From: Aquirufa lenticrescens
Lineage (GTDB): Bacteria > Bacteroidota > Bacteroidia > Cytophagales > Spirosomataceae
Length of the DNA stretch: 64,000 nucleotides
Assembly (NCBI RefSeq): GCF_019916085.1
Contig: NZ_CP049834.1
Location: 1,874,501-1,938,500, forward strand
Direction: 5' to 3'
Below the pieces are notes generated by a model. It saw only the letters and a list, made by a program, of their open reading frames with translations, did no database searches and was not told the DNA's origin. This document shows, piece by piece, positions 33,126 to 41,087 of the stretch. Each line of letters starts with the position of its first letter. Position 1 is the stretch's first letter. The position numbers and the translations under genes were made by a program.

Positions 33126-34122
33126 AGCTTTTGATGGCTTCTGTGATGGTATCAATATCTGCTAATGTGAGGCAGGCAGGTAAGATGGCGCGACAGACAG
33201 GAGGTGCAGTGATATCTGGGTAGGCAAAATGATTCACTAAAATGCCGGCTGATTTTAGGTGTTCGAACAATCCTGGAGCTTTAGAACAGAAAGCAGGATA
33301 ACCCGGTTCATAGGTCACAGGGGCATCAAATCCCTTGAGATTGTCTGCGAAGCGATCCGCTAAAGCCTTACTTTTCGTGCTCTGCTCTTTATAAGCTTCC
33401 ATCGATTGCAACCCAGCATAACAAAAGGCAGGATTAGGGGGTGATGAGCCCACCCAAAAGGAATCCTTTTTGATCTCGTCTATGTCTGCAGCGGAACCTA
33501 AAATGACGCCAGCGGGTAATCCGAAGGCTTTGGAGAGCGAAACGGTTTGCAAAAGATGTCCAGAACAGGGAATGTGAATATCTTGCACTCCAGCTCGATG
33601 TGACTCGTCTACGATCAAATAATCATTCGGGTTAATCGTCGTGGCGAAAGAGAAATCAAAACTGTTGATCCAAGGAGATCCTATTCCGTCAGAGGCAAGG
33701 ATTTGACCTTTTTGATGGCTGGAAATCCAATTTTTGTAGCTTCCGGCGAATGGGGTATGTGGATGGCGCCACAAGGCAGGGTGTGCCTGAGGTGCTAGGT
33801 TTAGGGTGAATCCTTTTTGTTGGGCGAATTGTACGGCGATTTGGGCGGCAGCTAGGCCGGAAGAACAGAGGGCTGCAGCTTCTACTTGAAAATAATCGGC
33901 AAGTGCACGTTCAAAATCTTCCCAAATCGAGAATTGTAAATTGTTGCGACGAGAGCTGCCGAAGTTTTGGGAATAGTGTTCAATTCCTTCTGTTAAGGCC
34001 TTTTGAAAGGTCGGATGAGAACCAATGTTCAGGTAATTCGTTCCTCCAAGCCAGAGGTATTCTGCACCTTCAAAGGTGATTTTTCGGCCAGGAATGTGAT
34101 TTTCTGTTAAGGAATAACTCAT
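33118..34122 (-). CDS. PLP-dependent aminotransferase-fold enzyme, KBL/AONS-like
   Basis: The 334-residue protein has the fold type I PLP site: VSLSKAFGLPAG carries the Schiff-base Lys, LIVDESHRAGV is the Asp/His segment, and NFGSSRRNN and SSGLAAAQIAVQF bind the cofactor and phosphate. Sequence character is closest to 2-amino-3-ketobutyrate ligase and 8-amino-7-oxononanoate synthase, but it is about 50 residues shorter. The substrate is unknown. It overlaps both the epimerase gene (4 bases) and the serine hydrolase gene (8 bases), so these three act together. Confidence 0.8.
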   Translation of the reverse strand: MSYSLTENHIPGRKITFEGAEYLWLGGTNYLNIGSHPTFQKALTEGIEHYSQNFGSSRRNNLQFSIWEDFERALADYFQVEAAALCSSGLAAAQIAVQFAQQKGFTLNLAPQAHPALWRHPHTPFAGSYKNWISSHQKGQILASDGIGSPWINSFDFSFATTINPNDYLIVDESHRAGVQDIHIPCSGHLLQTVSLSKAFGLPAGVILGSAADIDEIKKDSFWVGSSPPNPAFCYAGLQSMEAYKEQSTKSKALADRFADNLKGFDAPVTYEPGYPAFCSKAPGLFEHLKSAGILVNHFAYPDITAPPVCRAILPACLTLADIDTITEAIKSYA

Positions 34123-35132
34123 AGCAAAGAAGCTCCAGTTCCTGGTAAATTAGCATAAGAAACAACGCCGTAGTCGATGGTAATACCAGTCGAAATTTGG
34201 TCATCCACTAATAAGCAGCCGTCCATATCAACGTAATCGAGTAAGGGAAGTAGTTGCGCGATGGCAGAGCATCCGATGGTCGATTCCGTCATACATCCCA
34301 CCATGACTTTTAATCCCAGGGTTCTGGCTTTTTTGATCATGCGTAGGGCAGGCGTTAAGCCACCGCATTTCATTAATTTGATGTTGATGCCATGGAAATA
34401 GCCTGCACATTTTTCTACATCAGACTCGAGAATACAGCTTTCGTCAGCGATAATTGGTAAAGTGGATTCTTGATAAACACGCTTCATCCCCTCCCAATTA
34501 TCGGCTTTCAAGGGTTGTTCGATGAATTCTACCCCCAGTTTTTCTAATTCTGGGGCAAAATATATCGTTTGTTCGGGCGTCCAAGCGGTATTCGCATCGA
34601 CGCGGAAAATAGCATCTGTTTCTCTTCGTAAGGCTTCCACGATTTCTAAATCGTCGTCCGTACCCAATTTTATTTTATACAGAGGAAAGGGAGTCTGCTG
34701 CATTTTGGCCACCATCTTCTCTACCGTATCGATCCCGATCGTGTAATCCGTAATGGGATTATCGGAGATGTCTAGGTCCCAAATCTCATACAGCGGTTTG
34801 TTATGCGTCTTTCCCCAAAGATCCCAATAGGCTACATCCAGCGCACAAAGGGCGAAAGGGTGTTCGTCTAATAGGGTTTTGGACATCATCGCCCAAAAAT
34901 CACTCGGATGCGGTAAAATATCGTGTGGCAATAAATCAAGTATTGATTCGATCTGAGACTTCATTTTCGCCATGGTCACGCCATAATAGGGCGTCTCTGT
35001 CGCTTCCCCAAAACCACTTTTTCCATGCCAGCTCAGCTCCACTATCAGGGTGGGTTGCACGTCACGCGATTCATGCGTAATCGTGAACGTGTGCTTTAAA
35101 GGCAAATCGAAAGTATGTAGTTTCAGTTCCAT
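34119..35132 (-). CDS. Dipeptide epimerase, enolase superfamily (L-Ala-D/L-Glu type)
   Basis: The 337-residue protein shows the muconate-lactonizing/epimerase pattern: YKIKLGTDDD (first catalytic Lys region), DANTAW and FIEQPL metal ligands, ADESC (Asp) and NIKLMKCGGL (second catalytic Lys), then MVGCMTESTIG. Enzymes of this type interconvert L-Ala-D-Glu and L-Ala-L-Glu in murein-peptide recycling, though other dipeptides are possible. No signal peptide is present. It starts 6 bases after moeA and overlaps the PLP enzyme gene (ATGA). Confidence 0.87.
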   Translation of the reverse strand: MELKLHTFDLPLKHTFTITHESRDVQPTLIVELSWHGKSGFGEATETPYYGVTMAKMKSQIESILDLLPHDILPHPSDFWAMMSKTLLDEHPFALCALDVAYWDLWGKTHNKPLYEIWDLDISDNPITDYTIGIDTVEKMVAKMQQTPFPLYKIKLGTDDDLEIVEALRRETDAIFRVDANTAWTPEQTIYFAPELEKLGVEFIEQPLKADNWEGMKRVYQESTLPIIADESCILESDVEKCAGYFHGINIKLMKCGGLTPALRMIKKARTLGLKVMVGCMTESTIGCSAIAQLLPLLDYVDMDGCLLVDDQISTGITIDYGVVSYANLPGTGASLL

Positions 35133-35138
35133 ACGGGC

Positions 35139-36275
35139 TTATTTGAGTGGAATATAGGGCAATTTCTTCGCTTTATCACCCGCTTTTTGCCAAACCAATC
35201 CATCTGCACGAGACCAATTAATTAAGTCCCCTGATCCATTATGCGCTAATACTTCTCCATTCTCTACCGGGATCCATTGATCTAATTCCGCAGAGGGTTT
35301 AGGTAAGAATTTGATTTCTTTCACGTTGTATTCAGCCCAATCGCAAGATACCCACGGTAAGAAATAGACCCAGAAACAAGTCAGCGTTGAGATCGGATTT
35401 CCAGGGAAAGCGAAAACAACTTTTCCGTCAGAACGAGTGGCCACAAGCATCGGCTTGCCGGGTTTTTGGCTTATTTTGTGGAATACCGTTTCGAATCCAG
35501 CTTCTGCTAATACACTTGGAATTAAATCTTTTTTGCCAGCAGAAACGCCGCCAGATAATAAAATAATGTCATTTGATTCCAACACCTTATCGATGCTTGC
35601 TTTGATTTTTTCCGCTGAATCAGGTAGGTGACTTGAGTTTGCTTTGAAACCTTTGGACAATAAAACCGACTTCAACATCATCACGTTCGAACTGCGAATC
35701 TGGTGATCTTTCGGTGTCTCGTGCAAGCCTACGATTTCGTCTCCTGTAGAGAAAATGTGTACGTGAGGCTTCGATTCTACTTCAATATGGGCTTTACCCA
35801 CAGTCGCTGCGATCGCAATTTCCACCGGTCCAATCTTCGTTCTTTTCTTCACTAAAACGGAACCAGCTGGTGCATCAGCGCCTTGCAGGTGAATAAATTG
35901 CCCTTTTTCTAAAGGTGTTTTCCCGATATAAGTCGCAATTTTTTTCTCGATACTTAGGTCCTCGATTTTAATGATGGCTTCTGTACCACGTGGGGCAGTA
36001 GCGCCTGTCATAATTTCCAATGAACCATCCATCTTTTTGATCGCTTTCACCGGTTCACCTGCAAATAACATACCCTCAATCTTCCACGTAGGTGCGGCGA
36101 TATCCTTAACCGCAATGCCGTCCATCATGGCCCGGTCAAAAGGAGGGAAGTCACGATCGGCCACAATTTTTTCGGCGATATTCATCCCTAAGGTTTTCGC
36201 CAAAGGTAATTTTTCGGTGCGAAATGGAATGGTGATGTTTTTAAGGAGTTCAATGGCTTCTACAGGGCTGATCAT
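35139..36275 (-). CDS. moeA: Molybdopterin molybdotransferase MoeA
   Basis: MoeA inserts molybdenum into adenylylated molybdopterin. The protein has the MoeA layout: FPPFDRAMMDGIAV, MTGATAPRGTEAIIKIED, the MoCF-like domain STGDEIVG, and ILLSGGVSAGKKDLIP, then VFAFPGNPISTLTCFWVYF. The 378-residue length is somewhat short of E. coli MoeA (411). Divergent to it is moaC. A molybdenum hydroxylase (58.5-61 kb) in the same window would need this cofactor. It is the upstream gene of a four-gene minus-strand run. Confidence 0.93.
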   Translation of the reverse strand: MISPVEAIELLKNITIPFRTEKLPLAKTLGMNIAEKIVADRDFPPFDRAMMDGIAVKDIAAPTWKIEGMLFAGEPVKAIKKMDGSLEIMTGATAPRGTEAIIKIEDLSIEKKIATYIGKTPLEKGQFIHLQGADAPAGSVLVKKRTKIGPVEIAIAATVGKAHIEVESKPHVHIFSTGDEIVGLHETPKDHQIRSSNVMMLKSVLLSKGFKANSSHLPDSAEKIKASIDKVLESNDIILLSGGVSAGKKDLIPSVLAEAGFETVFHKISQKPGKPMLVATRSDGKVVFAFPGNPISTLTCFWVYFLPWVSCDWAEYNVKEIKFLPKPSAELDQWIPVENGEVLAHNGSGDLINWSRADGLVWQKAGDKAKKLPYIPLK

Positions 36276-36328
36276 GTTTGTTGTTTTACGTAATTGTTAA
36301 ATTTCGCTATTTTTTGCTAATTCTCCCG

Positions 36329-36336
36329 TATTTTTG
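36329..36336 (+). promoter_or_regulatory. Possible -7 box for moaC
   Basis: TATTTTTG matches TAnnTTTG and lies 22 bases before ATG 36359. It places the transcript start downstream of the in-frame ATG at 36278, supporting the later start. Confidence 0.4.
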
Positions 36337-36358
36337 TCTTCTAAATTTCAAATCAGCT

Positions 36359-36832
36359 ATGTCAATTGACTTTTCTCACCTGCAATCGGATGGCACTCCA
36401 GGAATGGTGGATGTGAGTTCGAAAAATGAAACGGTTCGGGAAGCGAAAGCCCAATCCATTGTGTATTTAGGGGCTGAAATTGTGCAGCATTTCGAGGCAG
36501 CCGGTTGGCAAAATAAGAAAGGTAGTATTCTACAAACCGCAGTGATTGCGGGTACGATGGCAGCGAAAAAGACGTCTGATTTGATTCCTTTGTGTCATCC
36601 ACTTGGTCTGGACTCCTGCAAGTTTGAAACGGAAGTGTTAGCGGATCAGATTGTGATTACTTGCATTTGTCGTTTGGAGGCCAAAACAGGTGTTGAAATG
36701 GAAGCTCTCGTAGGCGCCTCTGTAGCCGCCTTGACAGTATACGATATGTGTAAGTCGGTATCCAAAGGTATCGTCATCAAAGAAACAAAACTGATCTCGA
36801 AATCAGGCGGTAAATCTGACTTTCAAGCCTAA
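36359..36832 (+). CDS. moaC: Cyclic pyranopterin monophosphate synthase MoaC
   Basis: MoaC converts the MoaA product to cyclic pyranopterin monophosphate, an early molybdopterin step. MVDVSSKNETVREA at the N terminus, KKTSDLIPLCHPLGLDS and KTGVEMEALVGASVAALTVYDMCKSV are the family's signature segments. I chose ATG 36359 (157 residues, normal length); the upstream ATG would add 27 hydrophobic residues across the promoter box. moaA, moaE and other Mo-cofactor genes are elsewhere in the genome. thiN starts one base after its stop. Confidence 0.95.
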   Translation: MSIDFSHLQSDGTPGMVDVSSKNETVREAKAQSIVYLGAEIVQHFEAAGWQNKKGSILQTAVIAGTMAAKKTSDLIPLCHPLGLDSCKFETEVLADQIVITCICRLEAKTGVEMEALVGASVAALTVYDMCKSVSKGIVIKETKLISKSGGKSDFQA

Positions 36833-36833
36833 T

Positions 36834-37487
36834 ATGTCTTCACACCACATCATCCGAGACAAACAAGAACCCGCGCTGATCATCGCGAATGGGGAGGCTT
36901 GCTCGTTGGATTTGGTGGAACAATTATTGGAATGGTCACCTACGGTCGTGGTGCTGGATGGGGCTTTGGAGAGAGTCATTTCGCTAGGCATCAAAGTAGA
37001 CGTCTGGTTAGGCGACTTCGATCACGCTCAGGCAGCTGATTACAGTGATTATCCCTTGAAAAAAGTACATACGCCGGACCAAAATTTGACAGACTTAGAA
37101 AAAGCGTTTGAATATTTACTCGAGGAGGGTTACCCAGCTGTCAATGTCGTTTGGGCGTCTGGAAAACGGATGGATCACACGCTGAATAATTTTCATTCGC
37201 TGGTGCGCTATGGCCGAAAATTGAAGATTGTGTTCTTCGACGATTATTCAACGTCTTATTTATTACCTCCTACGTTTGAAAAGTGGTATCCAGCAGGAAC
37301 TCCGCTGTCACTTATGCCCTATGGCGAAGCATTTCAAGTAAAATCATCCGGTTTAGTCTACGATTTAAACCACCCTGAGTTGCGCCTGGGAACTCAGACG
37401 AGTTCCAGCAATGAGGCGCGCGAAGATGGGATCGTAAAAATTTCGTACGAAAGCGGGGCGCTTATTTTGATGGAGTGCCACGATTAA
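36834..37487 (+). CDS. thiN: Thiamine pyrophosphokinase
   Basis: This enzyme makes thiamine diphosphate from thiamine and ATP. The 217-residue protein has the TPK pattern: IIANGEACS, VVLDGALERVISLGIKVDVWLGDFDHA (broken here as VVLDGALERV and WLGDFDHA, the ATP/Mg site), TPDQNLTDLEKAFEYL and GKRMDHTLNNFHSL. The small C-terminal beta domain follows. It is in a two-gene unit with moaC and overlaps the convergent rarA gene by 26 bases. Confidence 0.9.
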   Translation: MSSHHIIRDKQEPALIIANGEACSLDLVEQLLEWSPTVVVLDGALERVISLGIKVDVWLGDFDHAQAADYSDYPLKKVHTPDQNLTDLEKAFEYLLEEGYPAVNVVWASGKRMDHTLNNFHSLVRYGRKLKIVFFDDYSTSYLLPPTFEKWYPAGTPLSLMPYGEAFQVKSSGLVYDLNHPELRLGTQTSSSNEAREDGIVKISYESGALILMECHD

Positions 37488-38706
37488 TTTTGTCCTGTTC
37501 TGATGGCTTGTAAAAGACCGGTCTCGAAGGAACCTCTGGAAAGTAATTCTGCTCCACCCAATTGCCCGGAAAATCGTGTGGGTATTTATAATCAGCTCCA
37601 TAATTCAAATCTTTCATCATCCGCGTAGGCGCATTGCGTAAATGCAAAGGAACCGGCAAATCCCCCGTTTGTTCCACATAGGCCATGGCTTTGTTGATGG
37701 CATTGTAGGCGGAATTGCTTTTGGGTGAAGTCGCTAAATAGATAACCGTCTGAGATAAAATGATTCTCGACTCCGGATTACCAATTACTCGAATGGAATC
37801 GAAGCAAGATTGGGCTAATAGCAGCGCATTGGGATTCGCTAATCCAATATCTTCAGAGGCCAATATCAACAGTCTACGACCGATAAATTCTAAGGATTCT
37901 CCCCCTACTAACATCCGCGCTAACCAATACACTGCCGCATCTGGATCAGATCCGCGGATCGATTTGATAAACGCCGAAATGATATCGTAATGTTGCTCGC
38001 CGTCTTTGTCGTATTGCGCTAGGTTCTTTTGCAATCGTTCGGTAACTAAGGCATTCGTAACCTCGAGTTCATTTCCGCCTTCTGTGGTAATTAATAGCTC
38101 GAAAAGATTCAATAATTTACGACCGTCACCACCCGAGAAATGGAATAAGGCATCGGTTTCCGTTAGGGTAATTTTTTTATTCTTGAAAAGCGAATCTGTG
38201 GCGATTGCTTTGTCAAGCATCGTATGCAGGTGCTCATTCGAAAGCGATTCCAATACATACACTTGGCACCGCGATAAAAGGGCCGAAATAACTTCAAACG
38301 AGGGGTTTTCTGTCGTTGCTCCTACTAAGGTGACAATCCCTTTCTCCACCGCATTTAATAGGGAATCCTGCTGGGATTTCGAAAAACGGTGAATCTCATC
38401 GATGAATAGGATGGGCGATTGCGCCTCGAACATCCGGTTCTTCTTCGCTAACTCCAAGGTCTCCCGCACTTCTTTTACCCCTGATTGAACCGCAGAAAGC
38501 GAATACATAGTTCGCTTTAAGGCGCCAGATAATAAAGTCGCAAGGGTCGTTTTTCCTACGCCTGGAGGCCCCCAAAGGATGCAAGACGGCAAATGTCCTG
38601 CCTCAATCGCTTTTCGCAAAGGCGCGTTCGGACCCACGACCTTTTCTTGGCCGATGTATTCATCCAGGGTTGTGGGGCGCATTCGTTCTGCGAGAGGCTG
38701 CATCAT
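37462..38706 (-). CDS. rarA: Replication-associated recombination protein A (AAA+ ATPase)
   Basis: RarA/MgsA is a clamp-loader-like ATPase acting at stalled replication forks. Motifs seen are PLAERMRPTTLDEYIGQ, Walker A GPPGVGKTT, Walker B LFIDEIHRFSKSQQD, GATTENPSFE and LLSRCQVY, followed by the C-terminal DPDAAVYWLARMLVGGE and a tetramerisation domain. Length (414) is normal. It converges with thiN with a 26-base overlap, and its upstream region is shared with the divergent sugar-isomerase-like gene. Confidence 0.94.
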   Translation of the reverse strand: MMQPLAERMRPTTLDEYIGQEKVVGPNAPLRKAIEAGHLPSCILWGPPGVGKTTLATLLSGALKRTMYSLSAVQSGVKEVRETLELAKKNRMFEAQSPILFIDEIHRFSKSQQDSLLNAVEKGIVTLVGATTENPSFEVISALLSRCQVYVLESLSNEHLHTMLDKAIATDSLFKNKKITLTETDALFHFSGGDGRKLLNLFELLITTEGGNELEVTNALVTERLQKNLAQYDKDGEQHYDIISAFIKSIRGSDPDAAVYWLARMLVGGESLEFIGRRLLILASEDIGLANPNALLLAQSCFDSIRVIGNPESRIILSQTVIYLATSPKSNSAYNAINKAMAYVEQTGDLPVPLHLRNAPTRMMKDLNYGADYKYPHDFPGNWVEQNYFPEVPSRPVFYKPSEQDKINRGTPSK

Positions 38707-38780
38707 CTTTCGAAGTTACGCGAATTTTGTAAAATAGAAATAGAATTTGTAGCTTGAAGTTCTAAATAAACCTATCAAAT

Positions 38781-39704
38781 ATGAATCAATCTAGACGTTC
38801 CTTTTTGCTCAATTCTGCGATGGGACTGGGGGCTTTAGCCTTTGCTTCCCCTGCTTTGCAAGCTTTATCAGCGGTTAAATACAAGAAATTAGTGGGGGTA
38901 CAATTGTACTCAGTGCGTGATGATATGCGCAAAGATCCACAGGCTACCTTGAATGCTTTGGCAGAAATGGGCTATAAATATGTGGAGCACGCAAACTACA
39001 TCGGTCGTAAATTTTACGGCTGGGAGGCGAAAGAATTCAAAAAGCGTCTGGATGATTTAGGAATGAAAATGCCTTCAGGTCATACGGTGATGGGTAAACT
39101 GCACTGGGATGATGCGAAAAATGACTTTACAGATCTTTGGAAATATACGGTAGAAGATGCCGCGGTTATGGGTCAGGAATTAGTGATTAGCCCGTCCATC
39201 GATATGGGGATTCGCAAGGATAAAAACCTATTGTTGAAGTACATGGATATCTTTAATAAGTCAGGGGAATTATGCCAAAAATCTGGCATGCGATTCGGCT
39301 ACCACAATCACGATTTCGAGTTCTCAGAGAAGTTAGAGGGAGAATTATTATACGACATCATGTTGAATAACACGGATCCTTCGCTAGTAGCGCAACAGTT
39401 AGACATAGGTAATATGATCAACGGTGGCGGTATTCCAGCAGAAGTGATGAAGAAATTCCCAGGTCGTTTCGTTTCGATGCACGTGAAGGACGAGGTGCCT
39501 TCGTCGGCAGGACATGAGAAATTCGAATCTACTGTTTTAGGGAAAGGTTCTGGCCAAATCGATGTACAAGCCTTAGTTAAATTAGGCGATAAGGAAGGTG
39601 GGACAAAACACTTTATCATCGAACAAGAAGCGTACCAAGGATTAAAACCATTGGATTGTATGAAAGAAAACATCGCGATCATGCGCGGATGGGGATATAA
39701 ATAA
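38781..39704 (+). CDS. Tat-exported sugar-phosphate-isomerase-like TIM barrel protein
   Basis: MNQSRRSFLLNSAMGLGALAFA is a twin-arginine signal. The body is an AP-endonuclease-2-type TIM barrel: VGVQLYSVRDDM start, GYHNHDFEF (metal-site His/Glu), QQLDIGNMINGGG, SMHVKDE and IIEQEAYQG (Glu). Members of this exported group are found with sugar oxidoreductases in Bacteroidota; its exact substrate is unknown. It starts a plus-strand run that leads into the M20 hydrolase and the rhamnoside genes, 7 bases before the next gene. Confidence 0.85.
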   Translation: MNQSRRSFLLNSAMGLGALAFASPALQALSAVKYKKLVGVQLYSVRDDMRKDPQATLNALAEMGYKYVEHANYIGRKFYGWEAKEFKKRLDDLGMKMPSGHTVMGKLHWDDAKNDFTDLWKYTVEDAAVMGQELVISPSIDMGIRKDKNLLLKYMDIFNKSGELCQKSGMRFGYHNHDFEFSEKLEGELLYDIMLNNTDPSLVAQQLDIGNMINGGGIPAEVMKKFPGRFVSMHVKDEVPSSAGHEKFESTVLGKGSGQIDVQALVKLGDKEGGTKHFIIEQEAYQGLKPLDCMKENIAIMRGWGYK

Positions 39705-39711
39705 AATAGAA

Positions 39712-41034
39712 ATGAAAAAACTTGCCTTAGGTCTACTATTAGCTGCACCCTTTTTAGCGGATGCACAATCTTCTTTAAAACCTGTTATTGCTCAAAAAGC
39801 TGATGGCTTGAAAGACAAGGTCATCGCTTGGCGACGTGATTTTCACGAACATCCTGAACTAGGAAACCAAGAAGTGCGTACCGCAGGTATTGTGGCCGCA
39901 CATTTACGCTCTCTTGGCATCGAGGTGCAAGAGAAAGTGGGAATCACAGGTGTGGTGGGTGTTTTGAAAGGCGGAAAGCCAGGTCCTGTCGTAGCATTAC
40001 GTGCGGATATGGACGGTTTGCCGGTAACAGAGCGTGGAGATTTGCCTTTTAAGTCGAAAGTGGTAACAGAATTTAATGGCCAAAAAACGGGTGTTATGCA
40101 TGCTTGTGGTCATGATTCTCATGTGGCTATTTTGATGGCGGTGGCGGAAATTTTGGCCTCTGAAAAAGCGAATTTAGCGGGTACGGTAAAATTCATTTTC
40201 CAACCAGCTGAAGAAGGCGTTTATAATGATAAAGGGGAGATGGTTCTTTCAGGAGCTGAATTGATGGTGAAGGAAGGCGTTTTGGAAAACCCGAAAGTAG
40301 ACGTAATTTTTGGTTTACATATTGCTGCTGGATCTGATAACGGCGTTTTGGAATACAAATCCGGCGCAACCATGGCGGGTGTGGATCAACTAGACATCAA
40401 AGTGAAAGGGAAGCAAGCCCACGGCGCAGCTCCTTGGACGGGTGTAGATCCGATTGTTATTTCTTCCCAAATCGTGATGGGACTACAAACGATCGTTTCA
40501 CGTTCTGTTAATATCACGGAAGATCCAGCCATCGTGACGGTAGGTGCGATTCATAGTGGTATTAGACAAAACATCATTCCCGAATCTTCTCATATGATCG
40601 GTACGATTCGTACGTTTGGCGTGGCACAACGTGAATTAGTGCACCAACGCATTAAGGACATCGCAACTAACATCGCTGAGAGTGGTGGTGGAAAAGCAGA
40701 TGTGACCATAGGTACAGGATATCCAGTGACGTATAATAATCCGGGATTAGTGGAGAAAATGTTACCTACGTTGCATGGAGTAAATGGGAAAGATAAAGTG
40801 CGAGTGATTCCTGCTCACACTGGGGCAGAGGATTTTTCTTTCTTCCAACAAAAAGTGCCTGGCTTCTTCTTCTTTTTAGGAGCGAGACCAGACAATAAGA
40901 AAGCGGATGAAGTAGCTGGTCACCACACGCCTGACTTTCATTTAGATGAAGGTCATTTCCAAGTAGGGGTGAAAGCCTTGAGTAGTTTGGTCGTAGACTA
41001 TATGGACATGGCGCAACCGAAGAAAAAGAAATAG
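39712..41034 (+). CDS. Exported M20-family amidohydrolase
   Basis: A Sec signal (MKKLALGLLLAAPFLADAQ) precedes a metallo-amidohydrolase of the M20D (hippurate/IAA-amino-acid hydrolase) type. Zinc ligands and catalytic residues are seen in MHACGHDSHVAILMAVAEIL, FQPAEEGVYND and a late HTGAEDFSFF plus GHHTPDFHLDE. The dimerisation domain is between residues about 215 and 330. It probably trims an amide or peptide bond in the periplasm; the substrate is not known. A terminator follows. Confidence 0.9.
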   Translation: MKKLALGLLLAAPFLADAQSSLKPVIAQKADGLKDKVIAWRRDFHEHPELGNQEVRTAGIVAAHLRSLGIEVQEKVGITGVVGVLKGGKPGPVVALRADMDGLPVTERGDLPFKSKVVTEFNGQKTGVMHACGHDSHVAILMAVAEILASEKANLAGTVKFIFQPAEEGVYNDKGEMVLSGAELMVKEGVLENPKVDVIFGLHIAAGSDNGVLEYKSGATMAGVDQLDIKVKGKQAHGAAPWTGVDPIVISSQIVMGLQTIVSRSVNITEDPAIVTVGAIHSGIRQNIIPESSHMIGTIRTFGVAQRELVHQRIKDIATNIAESGGGKADVTIGTGYPVTYNNPGLVEKMLPTLHGVNGKDKVRVIPAHTGAEDFSFFQQKVPGFFFFLGARPDNKKADEVAGHHTPDFHLDEGHFQVGVKALSSLVVDYMDMAQPKKKK

Positions 41035-41040
41035 ATTTTG

Positions 41041-41069
41041 AGAGACGCGCTTGTCGCGTCTCTTTTTTT
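41041..41069 (+). terminator. Intrinsic terminator after the M20 hydrolase gene
   Basis: AGAGACGCG and CGCGTCTCT form a 9-bp stem around CTTGT, followed by a T-rich run ending at 41069. It separates the M20 gene from the rhamnosidase gene. Confidence 0.88.
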
Positions 41070-41087
41070 ACCCCAATTTCTAAACCG

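Noticed and set aside
36278-36358. Upstream ATG for moaC
   Set aside because: It precedes a promoter box and adds a hydrophobic leader not found in MoaC; ATG 36359 gives the normal length.
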